From Gammaproteobacteria bacterium (GTDB taxonomy: Bacteria; Pseudomonadota; Gammaproteobacteria; GRL18): a stretch of DNA of 64,000 bases. The stretch is from the NCBI GenBank assembly GCA_016744995.1, contig JADGDG010000004.1, positions 236,073-300,072 on the forward strand, read 5' to 3'. Below the pieces are notes generated by a model. It searched no databases and was not told where the DNA came from. It saw only the letters and a program-made list of their open reading frames with translations. The translations under genes were made by a program, and so were the position numbers. Shown piece by piece: positions 43,024-51,888 of the stretch (positions within the stretch are counted from its first letter, which is position 1; every line of letters begins with the position of its first letter).

Positions 43024-43689
43024 TTATTTATTACCAATTGCCTGAGCTAATAGGGCATGTATCGCTGATACAACCAGAGTTGTTCCACCTTTTCGACCAT
43101 GGGTGATGATCCATGGTATTTTTTTCAATTGAGAAAGTGACTCTTTTGATTCTGCTGCTGAAACAAAACCAACTGGCATACCTATAATTAATCCCGGCTG
43201 GTAATTTTCTTCTTCAATTAAACGAATAATTTCCAGCAAGGCAGTTGGTGCATTGCCAATGGCAACAATTGCCCCATCGAGTAAGCCTTGTTTTGCCGCT
43301 TTTCTCATGGCCTGAACTGCCCGTGTGGTTGATTCATGTTTTGCTTTTTCTATAACATCTTCATCACTGATAAATTGATGAGTATTAATAGAAAAATGAG
43401 CCAGTCGAGGTTTTGACAGTCCAACACAAATCATTTCAACATCAGCAATAACAGGCTTACCATTTTTAAGTGCTTTGATCCCAGCCTCAATTGCCTCAGG
43501 GTGAAAATGGGCTAAACCGTTAAATTCAAAATCAGCGGTTGCATGGATCATTCTGCGTACTACAGGCCATTGCCCAGAGGTATAATCATGTGAGCCGGCT
43601 TCCTGATCGACCACATCAAATGAGGCATGTTCGATTTGACGACCGGCACTGGTCAATTGCTCCATAATATCGGAATTTGTTATGCTCAT
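43024..43689 (-). CDS. cobH: Precorrin-8X/cobalt-precorrin-8 methylmutase
   Basis: 221 residues. QWPVVRRMIHATADFEFNGL contains the catalytic His of CbiC/CobH; ALKNGKPVIADVEMICVGLS, ALLEIIRLIEEENYQPGLII, GMPVGFVSAAESKESL and ITHGRKGGTTLVVSAIHALL complete the family signature. It migrates the C11 methyl group to C12, giving hydrogenobyrinate or cobyrinate. Confidence 0.94.
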   Translation of the reverse strand: MSITNSDIMEQLTSAGRQIEHASFDVVDQEAGSHDYTSGQWPVVRRMIHATADFEFNGLAHFHPEAIEAGIKALKNGKPVIADVEMICVGLSKPRLAHFSINTHQFISDEDVIEKAKHESTTRAVQAMRKAAKQGLLDGAIVAIGNAPTALLEIIRLIEEENYQPGLIIGMPVGFVSAAESKESLSQLKKIPWIITHGRKGGTTLVVSAIHALLAQAIGNK

Positions 43690-43734
43690 ATTAAGTTCTC
43701 ATTATTTTATTGGTCTTCATTTCTTTAATATTAC

Positions 43735-44502
43735 TTATGATGCTATATCGATACTCTCATTTATACGCTGCTCAAATAATTCATAAATTTCCTGCTCAAA
43801 ACCAAAATAGGTACTTTTTGCAAAGCTAATTGTCGGGTATTGCTGTTTTAAACGTTGCAGTTGCAGATCAACACGTTCCATTAATATGCCGTCAAACAAG
43901 TAATACGGTAAAATAAGTACTTGCTTCATTCCCAATTGTATTTGACGCTGAACTACGGTTTCCAGACGAGGGTAACTGACTCCGGTAAAAGCCAGGTCAA
44001 CTAAATCATGCTCATTATTCTCATAAACCCAGCGGGTCATTTTAGCCATTTCGCTATTGGCCAAAGCATCTGAAGAGCCTCGGGCTAAAATAATAATGCC
44101 GGTTGTTTTTGGATCAGGCATTGCTAACGACTGCATTAGTTCTTTGAGATAGCGATTAATTATGTTCAAAATCAGTTCATTGGTGCCAAGATGTTTTGCA
44201 TAGATAAATTCTGTTTCTGGTGACTCTTTTTGTGCAAGTTCTATATACTCAGGAATTTCTTCTTTTACATGGCCTGCTGCGTTTAAGATCAAAGGTACAA
44301 CAAAGATTCTGTCTGCTTTTTTAGCAGCCTCTTTAAGTCCTTGATCAATTAAATAATCAGCCAGTTCAATGTAACAGACTTCTATTGTCCATTGCGGCTG
44401 ACGTTTACATAGCTGTTCTGTAAACTCAAGAATTTGACCATTGCCTGTTTTATTTCTGGAACCGTGCCCAATAATTAATATCATTTCTTTAATTTTTGAC
44501 AT
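43735..44502 (-). CDS. cbiX: Sirohydrochlorin cobaltochelatase, CbiX long form
   Basis: 255 residues with two CbiX-type halves: LIIGHGSRNKTGNGQILEFT (metal-binding His near residue 13), VVPLILNAAGHVKEEIPEYI (second His), then GIIILARGSSDALANSEMAK and LILPYYLFDGILMERVD. Note that the second half has Ala-Arg-Gly-Ser where the first has Gly-His-Gly-Ser, so only the N-terminal half keeps its metal-binding His. It inserts cobalt early into sirohydrochlorin. Confidence 0.88.
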   Translation of the reverse strand: MSKIKEMILIIGHGSRNKTGNGQILEFTEQLCKRQPQWTIEVCYIELADYLIDQGLKEAAKKADRIFVVPLILNAAGHVKEEIPEYIELAQKESPETEFIYAKHLGTNELILNIINRYLKELMQSLAMPDPKTTGIIILARGSSDALANSEMAKMTRWVYENNEHDLVDLAFTGVSYPRLETVVQRQIQLGMKQVLILPYYLFDGILMERVDLQLQRLKQQYPTISFAKSTYFGFEQEIYELFEQRINESIDIAS

Positions 44503-44522
44503 ATCGTTGTCCTTAAGAAGAC

Positions 44523-45365
44523 TTAAGCTTTTTTATTAGTATTTTTAACTCTGAATTTATGATTAAATTCTTCTGCATAGAGTCGGGATTTTTTGATTTT
44601 ATTAAATTTTCGGGCGCCTAATGTGGGGCTTGCAATAATCATTGCCTGACTTGTAATTCCAGCTGCTTTACATTTTTCTCGAATTGTTGAGATCGTTCCG
44701 CGAACAATTTTTTCTTGTCCCGGCCAACTGGCTTTGTGTATGACAACAACTGGTGCATCTTCAGACCATCCAGCCTTTAATAAACCCTCTTTAACTTTGT
44801 GCAATAAGGTAATGGATAGAAACAAACACAGGGTGGCATGATGGCTGGCCAGCTCTTCAAGAGATTCACCCTCCGGCATTGGCGTCCGACCTTCAACACG
44901 GGTTAAGATAACAGTCTGAGTTACTTCAGGGAGTGTTAATGTCTCTTTAGCCGCTGCCGCAGCAGCTAACGCTGATGACACTCCCGGAACAATTGAAGAG
45001 TCAATTCCTTCTTTATCCAGAGCCTGAATAATTTCGATTAAAACACCGTATAAACCAGGATCACCTGTTTGTAGGCGGATCACTGTTTTTCTGGTCTTTG
45101 CTTTTTTAATTAACCAATTATTAATCTCTTCAAGAGTCATTCCTTTTGAGTCTGAAATATCACAATTTGCTTTTGACCAGCGCATAACGGTTTCACTGAC
45201 CAAAGAACCTGTAAATAAAATAGCATCAGCCTGGGCAATTAAATCCCTGCCTTTTACGGTGATCAGATCAGGATCACCAGGTCCAGCACCAATAAACCAG
45301 ACTTTCATTCCAGCCTGGCTTTCTGTGCTTTTATCTTCACTATCAATCCCAGCGCTTCTATTCAT
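44523..45365 (-). CDS. cobM: Precorrin-4/cobalt-precorrin-4 C11-methyltransferase
   Basis: 280 residues. KVWFIGAGPGDPDLITVKGR, ADAILFTGSLVSETVMRWSK, VIRLQTGDPGLYGVLIEIIQ, IVPGVSSALAAAAAAKETLT, VILTRVEGRTPMPEGESLEE and APVVVIHKASWPGQEKIVRG form an unambiguous CobM/CbiF sequence. Start overlaps the cobB stop by 4 bp. A lysine-rich extension ends the protein. Confidence 0.95.
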   Translation of the reverse strand: MNRSAGIDSEDKSTESQAGMKVWFIGAGPGDPDLITVKGRDLIAQADAILFTGSLVSETVMRWSKANCDISDSKGMTLEEINNWLIKKAKTRKTVIRLQTGDPGLYGVLIEIIQALDKEGIDSSIVPGVSSALAAAAAAKETLTLPEVTQTVILTRVEGRTPMPEGESLEELASHHATLCLFLSITLLHKVKEGLLKAGWSEDAPVVVIHKASWPGQEKIVRGTISTIREKCKAAGITSQAMIIASPTLGARKFNKIKKSRLYAEEFNHKFRVKNTNKKA

Positions 45366-46705
45366 GATCTTTCCTTAGTTGGTGAGTGATGATCGGTTGG
45401 GAGAAATAACTGTATTGCCATTTCAGGTGCACTGGAAAAATACCAATGTATGTAAGATGCCTTAATATTTTTCTTCTTAATGCCCTTATCACCTCTTGAT
45501 ACTTCAAACAGGGGAAGTGTTTCAGCCAGATCACTTCGTGTTGAATGGTGAAATTCATGGCCTTTTAATCCAGCATAATTACCACCCATACATTCACGAT
45601 ATCCCAATGAGGCCAGTTTATTTTGCATTTTAGTTTCAATGGGTAAAATATTGGCCATATCCCATTGTTTTCCCTGGTGATCAATCAATGTTTTTCCCAA
45701 TAGCATCATGCCGCCACATTCAGCTAAAATAGGTTTTTGATTTTTTGCAAAGGCTTTTAAGGATGGCCAGCACTGTGAATGAGTCAGTTGTTCAGCATAA
45801 AGTTCAGGATAGCCGCCCGGTAACCATAAGGCATCACTATCTTCAGGAACTGGCTCACCAGCCAGGGGAGAAAAAAATTGAAGCTTTGCACCCTGTAGTT
45901 TTAGCCAGTCAATATTAGCTGGATAAATAAAACAGCAAGCGTCATCACAGGCAATTGCAATTTTTTTATTTAATAACGCCTGAGTCGTGACTGATTTTTT
46001 TAAATCAATCTCTTTAGTGGAATGTTTTTTATCATTGTAATGGGGAATAGTCCTGATGAGTTCATCATTTTCGATATGAAAATGTGCACTAAAATCAGGC
46101 AATGGATATTCATCTGGTTGTATTAGTCCCAGATGACGTTCAGGTAATATTGGTACAGATTTATCCAGCCATGCAAGCAATGGGGGCAAATTATGTTTGC
46201 TTAATTGTTCTTTTAATAGCCCTGCATGATGAGCACTGCCAACACGATTGGCAATGATCCCAGAGAGTTTGACACCACATTTTTCAGCATAATATTGAAA
46301 ACCATAAACCAGTGGAACAATTGAACCACTCATTCCCTTAGCATCAACAATGAGCCAGATATCAACTTCTAATGAATGAGCGAGATGCACACTTGAGCCA
46401 TCTTTGCCAACCCCCTGACGGCCATCAAACAGGCCCATAACGCCTTCAATAATGGCAATGTCAGTCTTTTGTTCTTTTGCAGTACGTAGTTTTTCTCTGC
46501 ACTCATCTATCCCAATCATTTTAGTATCTAAATTATAGGAAGAATGCCCGGTCAGTTTCTGGTGCCAGAGAGGATCAAGAAAATCAGGCCCGGATTTAAA
46601 ACCACGAACTGATTGTTTCTGAGCGATCAAATATTGTATCAGCGCCAGTGTTGCCGTCGTTTTGCCACAGCCGGACTGAACGCCTGCAAGGAGGATCGAA
46701 CGCAT
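45362..46705 (-). CDS. cobB: Cobyrinate a,c-diamide synthase
   Basis: 447 residues (CbiA/CobB). The P-loop AGVQSGCGKTTATLALIQYL near residues 7-27, VRGFKSGPDFLDP and GVMGLFDGRQG build the synthetase domain; the C-terminal class-I glutaminase has LWLPGGYPELYAEQLTH, AECGGMMLLGKTL (nucleophile Cys) and a YIHWYF segment with the catalytic His. It amidates cobyrinate side chains a and c using glutamine and ATP. First gene of the operon, behind the B12 riboswitch. Confidence 0.95.
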   Translation of the reverse strand: MRSILLAGVQSGCGKTTATLALIQYLIAQKQSVRGFKSGPDFLDPLWHQKLTGHSSYNLDTKMIGIDECREKLRTAKEQKTDIAIIEGVMGLFDGRQGVGKDGSSVHLAHSLEVDIWLIVDAKGMSGSIVPLVYGFQYYAEKCGVKLSGIIANRVGSAHHAGLLKEQLSKHNLPPLLAWLDKSVPILPERHLGLIQPDEYPLPDFSAHFHIENDELIRTIPHYNDKKHSTKEIDLKKSVTTQALLNKKIAIACDDACCFIYPANIDWLKLQGAKLQFFSPLAGEPVPEDSDALWLPGGYPELYAEQLTHSQCWPSLKAFAKNQKPILAECGGMMLLGKTLIDHQGKQWDMANILPIETKMQNKLASLGYRECMGGNYAGLKGHEFHHSTRSDLAETLPLFEVSRGDKGIKKKNIKASYIHWYFSSAPEMAIQLFLPTDHHSPTKERS

Positions 46706-46797
46706 AACTATTGTTCTGATGTTAAAGTGAATGAAGACATTAAAACTTACGCTTCAGTACTTATGAACAGACTTAAGGGATTAGTAGAGGGTGAAAA

Positions 46798-46915
46798 ATA
46801 AAAAAACCGAAGGGCATGTATTGACTGTATCATCTTGTTTCTCCGCAATAAGTTAGAGCGAAGAAGAAACAATGGAAAGCAAAATAAACATTTTGCTACC
46901 CCTGTATGCCCTCCG
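46798..46915 (-). terminator. Expression-platform terminator of the B12 riboswitch
   Basis: On the minus strand, CGGAGGGCAT (46906-46915) can pair with ATGCCCTTCGG (46807-46817), immediately followed by a run of T residues. The long loop of about 90 nt is unusual. Position between aptamer and cobB fits attenuation at transcription level; an internal smaller fold may compete. Confidence 0.5.
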
Positions 46916-46924
46916 CAACCAGGT

Positions 46925-47130
46925 TAAATAAATATTGCATAAGGCCAGTATCCGGGCTCTTGAGAATCTTTAACAGCACCTTCCCATATTATAAAAAATA
47001 CAGTGGTATCCGCTGTTATCACAGAAATAATATTGGTGAATATTATTTCTGAACTCAACTACCGTTGCGGGGGCAGCACAGGCATATTGTAAAAACTAAC
47101 CTGTTTCCTGTAACCTAAGCAAGACTGAGG
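46925..47130 (-). promoter_or_regulatory. Cobalamin (B12) riboswitch
   Basis: Read on the minus strand, GCTGCCCCCGCAACGGTAG (47059-47077) is the conserved B12 box with the preceding GCCTGT, and the downstream hairpins and GAGCCCGGATACTGGCC close the aptamer near 46940. It lies about 220 bp upstream of cobB, so the operon is repressed when adenosylcobalamin is plentiful. Boundaries are approximate. Confidence 0.93.
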
Positions 47131-47263
47131 TTACTATAAAAACAAAAAATAATCCATAATAATTGAATATGGATTTATTATGCAGAAATGATCAGACTTA
47201 TATTAGAACTTAGATAACCGCACCCTATGGGCGGGGATAAAAAAGCCTGGTATGAAATTTTGA

Positions 47264-47713
47264 TCACCATGGACGATGATTACCAAAATGACCATGTCCT
47301 TCTTTACGTTCTTCAATAAAGTTGATAATTAGTTGTTTTTGCTCAGGCTTTAGCGAAGCATGAAAAGCAATCAACTTATCAATAATGATATCTGATTTTT
47401 TATTAAAAATTTCCTGTTTCTGGGTAAGCAATAATTTTATTTCTGCTTTATCCAAAGATTCACCCTTAATCATTTCCTTAACTTGCTTCAAATGTCCATC
47501 TCGTTCATTATGAGTCTCTTTACGAACATTTAATACTTCATTTTTAAGCTCATCAAGTTTTAACTTCTGGTTTTCATCTAAATCCAATTTTTTGCTTATT
47601 TTGGCAGTGATCCAGTCTGCCTTATCTTCCGGGCCAGAGTTATAACAGCCAGCAAGCCCTGCAATGAAAATAGAAGCTAAGGCGATAAGTGAAAATTTCT
47701 TTGTATTTGACAT
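47264..47713 (-). CDS. CpxP/Spy-like periplasmic lipoprotein
   Basis: 149 residues from ATG 47713 (AGAGAG upstream; a longer frame to 47803 would cross the CpxR boxes). Signal peptide with lipobox LAGC. The mature part is all-helical and contains LDLDENQKLKLDELKNEVL, then a C-terminal LKPEQKQLIINFIEERK, the paired LTxxQ-type motifs of the CpxP/Spy/P-pilus family, and ends in a His-rich tail (GHGHFGNHRPW). Such proteins bind misfolded periplasmic proteins and restrain the sensor kinase. Divergent from the regulator gene. Confidence 0.83.
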   Translation of the reverse strand: MSNTKKFSLIALASIFIAGLAGCYNSGPEDKADWITAKISKKLDLDENQKLKLDELKNEVLNVRKETHNERDGHLKQVKEMIKGESLDKAEIKLLLTQKQEIFNKKSDIIIDKLIAFHASLKPEQKQLIINFIEERKEGHGHFGNHRPW

Positions 47714-47786
47714 GTTTTTATCTCTCTTTGTTTGTTTAAAGTGAGACCAGTATAGATTTTGATGCGAGATCAATCTTTTCAATGAA

Positions 47787-47811
47787 GTAACAAAATGTAA
47801 CAAATTGTAAC
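47787..47811. promoter_or_regulatory. Three phased CpxR boxes
   Basis: GTAAC occurs at 47787, 47797 and 47807, each separated by five bases, matching the CpxR consensus GTAAA-N5-GTAAA. It lies in the divergent promoter between the CpxP-like gene and the regulator, so autoregulation of both directions is expected. Confidence 0.82.
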
Positions 47812-47850
47812 AAAGTGAAAGATGGTGATTTTTTTGGCTATAATAATAGC

Positions 47851-48531
47851 ATGACTTATTTACTTATTGATGATGATCAGGATATTGGCGAATTGCTGCA
47901 GGAATATTTTGAGCAGTTTCAGATAGAATTATTAACGGCCTTGTCTCCTTCTGAGGGACTGTCTATCTTAGATAAAGAGCAGCCATCATGCTTGATACTG
48001 GATGTTATGTTACCTGAGATGGATGGTTTTGAATTGTTAAAGAAAATTCGTGGTTTTTCAGAGATACCAATTATTATGTTAACGGCCCGTGGTGAAGTAA
48101 CAGATCGTATTGTCGGTTTAGAAATAGGTGCAGATGATTACTTAGCCAAACCTTTTGAACCAAGGGAGCTAATGGCAAGATGCCAAAGTCTGGTAAGACG
48201 TTCTAAACTCTCTCAATCAAAAGCTTCTTCAATTTCTTATCGAGGCATTAAAATAATAACAGATAACAAACAGGTACTGCTTGATGGCGAAAGTTGTCCG
48301 TTAACCGCTATGGAGTACGAGGCCTTAGAATTACTGGCTAGCAATCCAGGTAAAGTTTATAGTCGGGATGATTTACTCAATGAATTAAAAGGGGTTGATA
48401 CAGAATTATTTTCACGTTCTATTGATATAATGGTGAGTCGTTTAAGGCAAAAACTAAAAAACAAACATAATCGACAATATCTCCAAACCGTATGGGGCAG
48501 AGGATATCAATTTGTTGGAGAAAGAGAATGA
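47851..48531 (+). CDS. cpxR: OmpR-family response regulator, CpxR-like
   Basis: 226 residues from ATG 47851 (GTG 47815 is an alternative start). Receiver domain: YLLIDDDQDIGELL (acidic pocket), CLILDVMLPEMDGF (phospho-Asp) and IMLTARGEV with GADDYLAKPF (conserved Lys). The winged-helix effector domain from about 130 has LTAMEYEALELLASNPGKVY, SRSIDIMVSRLRQKL and VWGRGYQFV. Position beside CpxP-like and kinase genes plus the CpxR boxes supports CpxR. Overlaps the kinase start by 4 bp. Confidence 0.9.
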   Translation: MTYLLIDDDQDIGELLQEYFEQFQIELLTALSPSEGLSILDKEQPSCLILDVMLPEMDGFELLKKIRGFSEIPIIMLTARGEVTDRIVGLEIGADDYLAKPFEPRELMARCQSLVRRSKLSQSKASSISYRGIKIITDNKQVLLDGESCPLTAMEYEALELLASNPGKVYSRDDLLNELKGVDTELFSRSIDIMVSRLRQKLKNKHNRQYLQTVWGRGYQFVGERE

Positions 48532-49841
48532 ACTGGTCATTAAAAGGTAAAATTCATTCTTTAAGTTTAGGTGCACGAATTGTCTGGGTATTTATTTTTA
48601 CAGCCATATTCTCAGTTTTTATTTTTAATGGTGCTTTTAAGTTATTAACCCAGCCCAGGGAAGAGCAAGTTTTTCCACGGCTTATAGCAGACTATGCACA
48701 CAGTCTAATTGTTGAAATGGGTGAACCGGCACTTTTATCTAAAGCACAAATTATTGCAAACCGAACGGGGATGGAAATTTTTATTGAGAGAGAAAACCAG
48801 ATTAGCGGCACCAGCAATGACAAACCTCAATTTTCTAATAAGGTTTTAGAATTTAATATAAATGGTTTAGTACATCAAATACAGCATCATCGCGGACGAG
48901 CAGTATTGCGGATAAAAAAGCCCACTGAGAATATTATTTTTGTTGTTTCATTTCATCATGCATCGGCTCAGTTTAGCTTTATATTTTTTGGCTTTATAGT
49001 ATCAATGATTTTGGTCATTTATATTGCTTATCGTGTTGTTCGGTATTTAATAGCTCCGATTAAATCAATTGAATATGGGGTGCAGAAATTTTCAAATGGC
49101 GTGTTAAATTATCGTATTGAAAAAATGAGGAATGATGACTTAGGTATTTTAACGGATCACATTAATCAAATGGCAGGTCAACTGGATACTATTATTGATG
49201 CCAAACGACAGCTGTTATTAGCGATTAGTCATGAGTTAAGAACACCAATGACCAGAATGAAGATAGCATTGGAATTACCTTATAATGTAAGAAATATACA
49301 ACGTATTAACAAATCTTTAGGGGATATGGAAACACTCTTGTCGGAATTGTTAGAAAGTGAAAAGTTAGCTGCTGATCATCAACTATTAGAATTTAAGAAA
49401 GCTTCACTTAATGAAATTATTACAGGGTTTATTGATAAGGAATATTTTGAAAATAATCAAATCTCACTCTGTTTAACTAAACAAAGTACAGAGATCATGA
49501 TGGATCCCATGCGTATTTGTCTGCTATTAAGAAATTTAATTGGTAATGCTGTTAAGTATGGACTAGAACAGCCAATTAAAGTATCAACCTCAATAGTTGA
49601 AGATCAAGTACAGTTGTCTGTTATGGATGAAGGTGAAGGTATTGCAGAAGAAAGTATCAATCAGGTATTTGAGCCCTTTTACCGGGAAGATCAAGCACGA
49701 CAAAGACTAACCGGTGGTACAGGTTTGGGCTTATACCTGGTAAAATTAATTGTCAATGCACATGATGGTGAAATAAACATTATAAGCAAAAAAGGAAATG
49801 GAACTCATGTTTTAGTAAAATTTAATTCAGCCAGGGTCTAA
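48528..49841 (+). CDS. cpxA: Sensor histidine kinase, CpxA-like
   Basis: 437 residues from ATG 48528 (ATGA overlap with the regulator). Two membrane segments (about 17-38 and 150-175) frame a periplasmic sensor, then HAMP (LIAPIKSIEYGVQKFSNG), the phospho-acceptor LAISHELRTPMTRMKIAL, the N box LIGNAVKYG, G1 MDEGEGIAEE and G2 GGTGLGLYLV. A complete kinase. Senses envelope stress in the Cpx family; partner of the adjacent regulator. Confidence 0.9.
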   Translation: MNWSLKGKIHSLSLGARIVWVFIFTAIFSVFIFNGAFKLLTQPREEQVFPRLIADYAHSLIVEMGEPALLSKAQIIANRTGMEIFIERENQISGTSNDKPQFSNKVLEFNINGLVHQIQHHRGRAVLRIKKPTENIIFVVSFHHASAQFSFIFFGFIVSMILVIYIAYRVVRYLIAPIKSIEYGVQKFSNGVLNYRIEKMRNDDLGILTDHINQMAGQLDTIIDAKRQLLLAISHELRTPMTRMKIALELPYNVRNIQRINKSLGDMETLLSELLESEKLAADHQLLEFKKASLNEIITGFIDKEYFENNQISLCLTKQSTEIMMDPMRICLLLRNLIGNAVKYGLEQPIKVSTSIVEDQVQLSVMDEGEGIAEESINQVFEPFYREDQARQRLTGGTGLGLYLVKLIVNAHDGEINIISKKGNGTHVLVKFNSARV

Positions 49842-49941
49842 ACTCTTTCACAAATTATTTTATGAGTATTCTTGCTGCTTTTAGGTTTCATTTTACTCTG
49901 ATTTATTTATGTTTGACTACATAAATAAATCAGAAAGCAGA

Positions 49942-50526
49942 TTAGAGGAGTCTGCTCAATTGTTGAATCCCACCTTGATAATCAACAGACAACCAATGCT
50001 GGCCGTCAAATTCAGGCAATACAAAAAAGTTGCCATGCCCAACCAGTGAACTTAGTTTTTCATCTGAAAGAATTCGAACTTGATTAAACATCACTCGTGG
50101 ATCATAAAATCGAAATAAGAAGCTCTTGCCCTCAGGCATTTGGGTATTTAAAAAGATCTGTAAGCGATTGCTTAGTGTCTCAATATCATCATGAGATAGT
50201 ATAAAATATCCCCAGGGATGTTGTGGCATCTTTGCAAGCAAATATGCAAATACAGTACTGTTTTGATCGACCTCAACCAGAAATGGCCCTGCATCGGCAA
50301 TTTCAGCTAGAGGTGTTTTGTCAAAAAGGCTATGGCGCTTTGCTTGCTTATCTAAATTTAAAACACATTCAGGCAACTCTTTGTCTGAAGCACAGTCCAA
50401 TAATACATATAATTTCTGAGCAGGAAGCTGCTGCGCTTTTCTTTGTTCATCATTCTCAGTTAACCACTGTTCGATAGTATTCATCAGTGTTTTAACGATT
50501 ACAGACTTCACAATAAGCATCACCAC
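49942..50526 (-). CDS. DUF4123 type VI effector adaptor
   Basis: 194 residues, or 180 if Met15 (50484) is used; the longer form overlaps the PAAR gene by 35 bp. KLYVLLDCASDKELPECVLN, then TPLAEIADAGPFLVEVDQN and PWGYFILS with FRFYDPRV are the DUF4123 (Tap/TEC) pattern. Such chaperones load cognate effectors onto VgrG or PAAR tips of the type VI secretion system. Downstream of and co-transcribed with the PAAR gene. Confidence 0.87.
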   Translation of the reverse strand: MVMLIVKSVIVKTLMNTIEQWLTENDEQRKAQQLPAQKLYVLLDCASDKELPECVLNLDKQAKRHSLFDKTPLAEIADAGPFLVEVDQNSTVFAYLLAKMPQHPWGYFILSHDDIETLSNRLQIFLNTQMPEGKSFLFRFYDPRVMFNQVRILSDEKLSSLVGHGNFFVLPEFDGQHWLSVDYQGGIQQLSRLL

Positions 50527-50911
50527 TCTTAGAAGCCTGTTCCAATAGTGATCGTGTTGACATCAATGAGTCAACTAGCTTTGCTACTTGCGGCGGTGCT
50601 GTAGATGCCATACCAAAAGGCGTGTTACCGATAAAGACATCGGGACTTCCTGTCATTGCAGAACTGCCGCAATTTAGGGCATCGCCAATACGAGAAACAG
50701 GCAGTCCATTAACAAATACTGTTGGTGAACCCTGCACTAAATTCCCCGGGTGGGGTGTGCATTTACTGCAGCCATGAGGTGCATAGCTATCGGATACACG
50801 GCAAATTGGAATACCATTGGCAAAGACATTGGGGCTGGCAGAAATAGAGGGTCGGGATGGAAAACATCCATGACCGGTACACAAATCACCGAGTCGAGTG
50901 ACAGCTGGCAT
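50492..50911 (-). CDS. PAAR-domain spike-tip protein
   Basis: 139 residues from ATG 50911, which has AAAGGA upstream. MPAVTRLGDLCTGHGCFPSR is followed by SASPNVFANGIPICRVSD, a Cys/His-bearing HGCSKCTPHPG, and SPTVFVNGLPVSRIGDALNC with GSPDVFIG: the three-fold PAAR cone with its zinc ligands. The C-terminal tail of about 35 residues has no toxin domain. It sharpens the type VI spike and carries effectors. No type VI structural genes are in the window. Confidence 0.92.
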   Translation of the reverse strand: MPAVTRLGDLCTGHGCFPSRPSISASPNVFANGIPICRVSDSYAPHGCSKCTPHPGNLVQGSPTVFVNGLPVSRIGDALNCGSSAMTGSPDVFIGNTPFGMASTAPPQVAKLVDSLMSTRSLLEQASKSGDAYCEVCNR

Positions 50912-51188
50912 ACTGAAAAATCCTTTTATCAGAGTGATATTTTTGCTTAATAAGAAAAACTTAGGATATGACAATTTGTTGAGAATGACAATTTTTTTTC
51001 ATTAATAATAGGATCCCGTCACAATAAATATGCCTGATAATAATAACACACAAGATCTTGAAGTTATCAACCAGATCTGTCACAGAAAAATAAAAAAATT
51101 TCTGTTATGTTATTAATTGTTAATATCCAGTATGATGCCGACATAACACGGAATTTATACATTAAAGCAATAACCATCAAGGATGATC

Positions 51189-51884
51189 ATGATTGCAGTC
51201 CTAGCGAAGGAAATCGTAGCCTCTGAAAATCGGCAGGTACGCTATTTTCAACAATCCCTTAGCCCATATTTACTGGAACGATTTAGTTCAGCCAGTTATC
51301 AGCTCGTGCTTCAAAACACCAAATACTTTGTTGACCAATATTTTTCTCAGGCAATATGTTATGGCTTTGAAAGTAAACGAGACATTCGCAGTTTTATTGA
51401 ACTGTCTTTTTTGCTTGGAGCCAATTTTGAAAAAGACCCGCAGATACCCTGGGCAAATAAAATTTTACTTAATCCACAATACTCATCCTGGGAAAAAATC
51501 AGTAAGTTACAGAAACGGGCACAATTTCACCTTGAACGTGTACTGGGATGTGGTGTTGAATTTCCGATAAAGCCCTATCAACAACTGCGCACAAAATATT
51601 TTATTTTTTTACAACAATCAAATTTTCAAAGTGGTCAGGCTTTGAATCTCTTTGCCTGTTTCTGGCCTAAAAAAGCAGAGACATTATCCTCATCCATTCA
51701 CTCAATGCTCCGGAATAAGCAATCACCACTGAGTGCTGTTTTGAGTCAAAATGAAATAATGACTCTGGCCTTCCTGCTCGGATATGAATTTGATACCAAC
51801 CCTCGTTACCCCTGGGCTCATCATCAATCAATGAGTAATATGCAAATCTGGGCACATCTTGATCACTTATTTGGAAAAGGATAA
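51189..51884 (+). CDS. Unknown protein of the type VI effector module
   Basis: 231 residues from ATG 51189 (AAGGA five bases before; the ATG six bases earlier is less well placed). Two similar halves are visible: SFLLGANFEKDPQIPWANKI and AFLLGYEFDTNPRYPWAHHQ, so the protein is an internal duplication with a shared LGxxFxxxPxxPWA motif. Predicted helical, no signal peptide. Situated between PAAR (divergent) and the toxin gene, it is likely an effector chaperone or co-delivered factor. Not a family I can name with certainty. Confidence 0.72.
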   Translation: MIAVLAKEIVASENRQVRYFQQSLSPYLLERFSSASYQLVLQNTKYFVDQYFSQAICYGFESKRDIRSFIELSFLLGANFEKDPQIPWANKILLNPQYSSWEKISKLQKRAQFHLERVLGCGVEFPIKPYQQLRTKYFIFLQQSNFQSGQALNLFACFWPKKAETLSSSIHSMLRNKQSPLSAVLSQNEIMTLAFLLGYEFDTNPRYPWAHHQSMSNMQIWAHLDHLFGKG

Positions 51885-51888
51885 ACCA

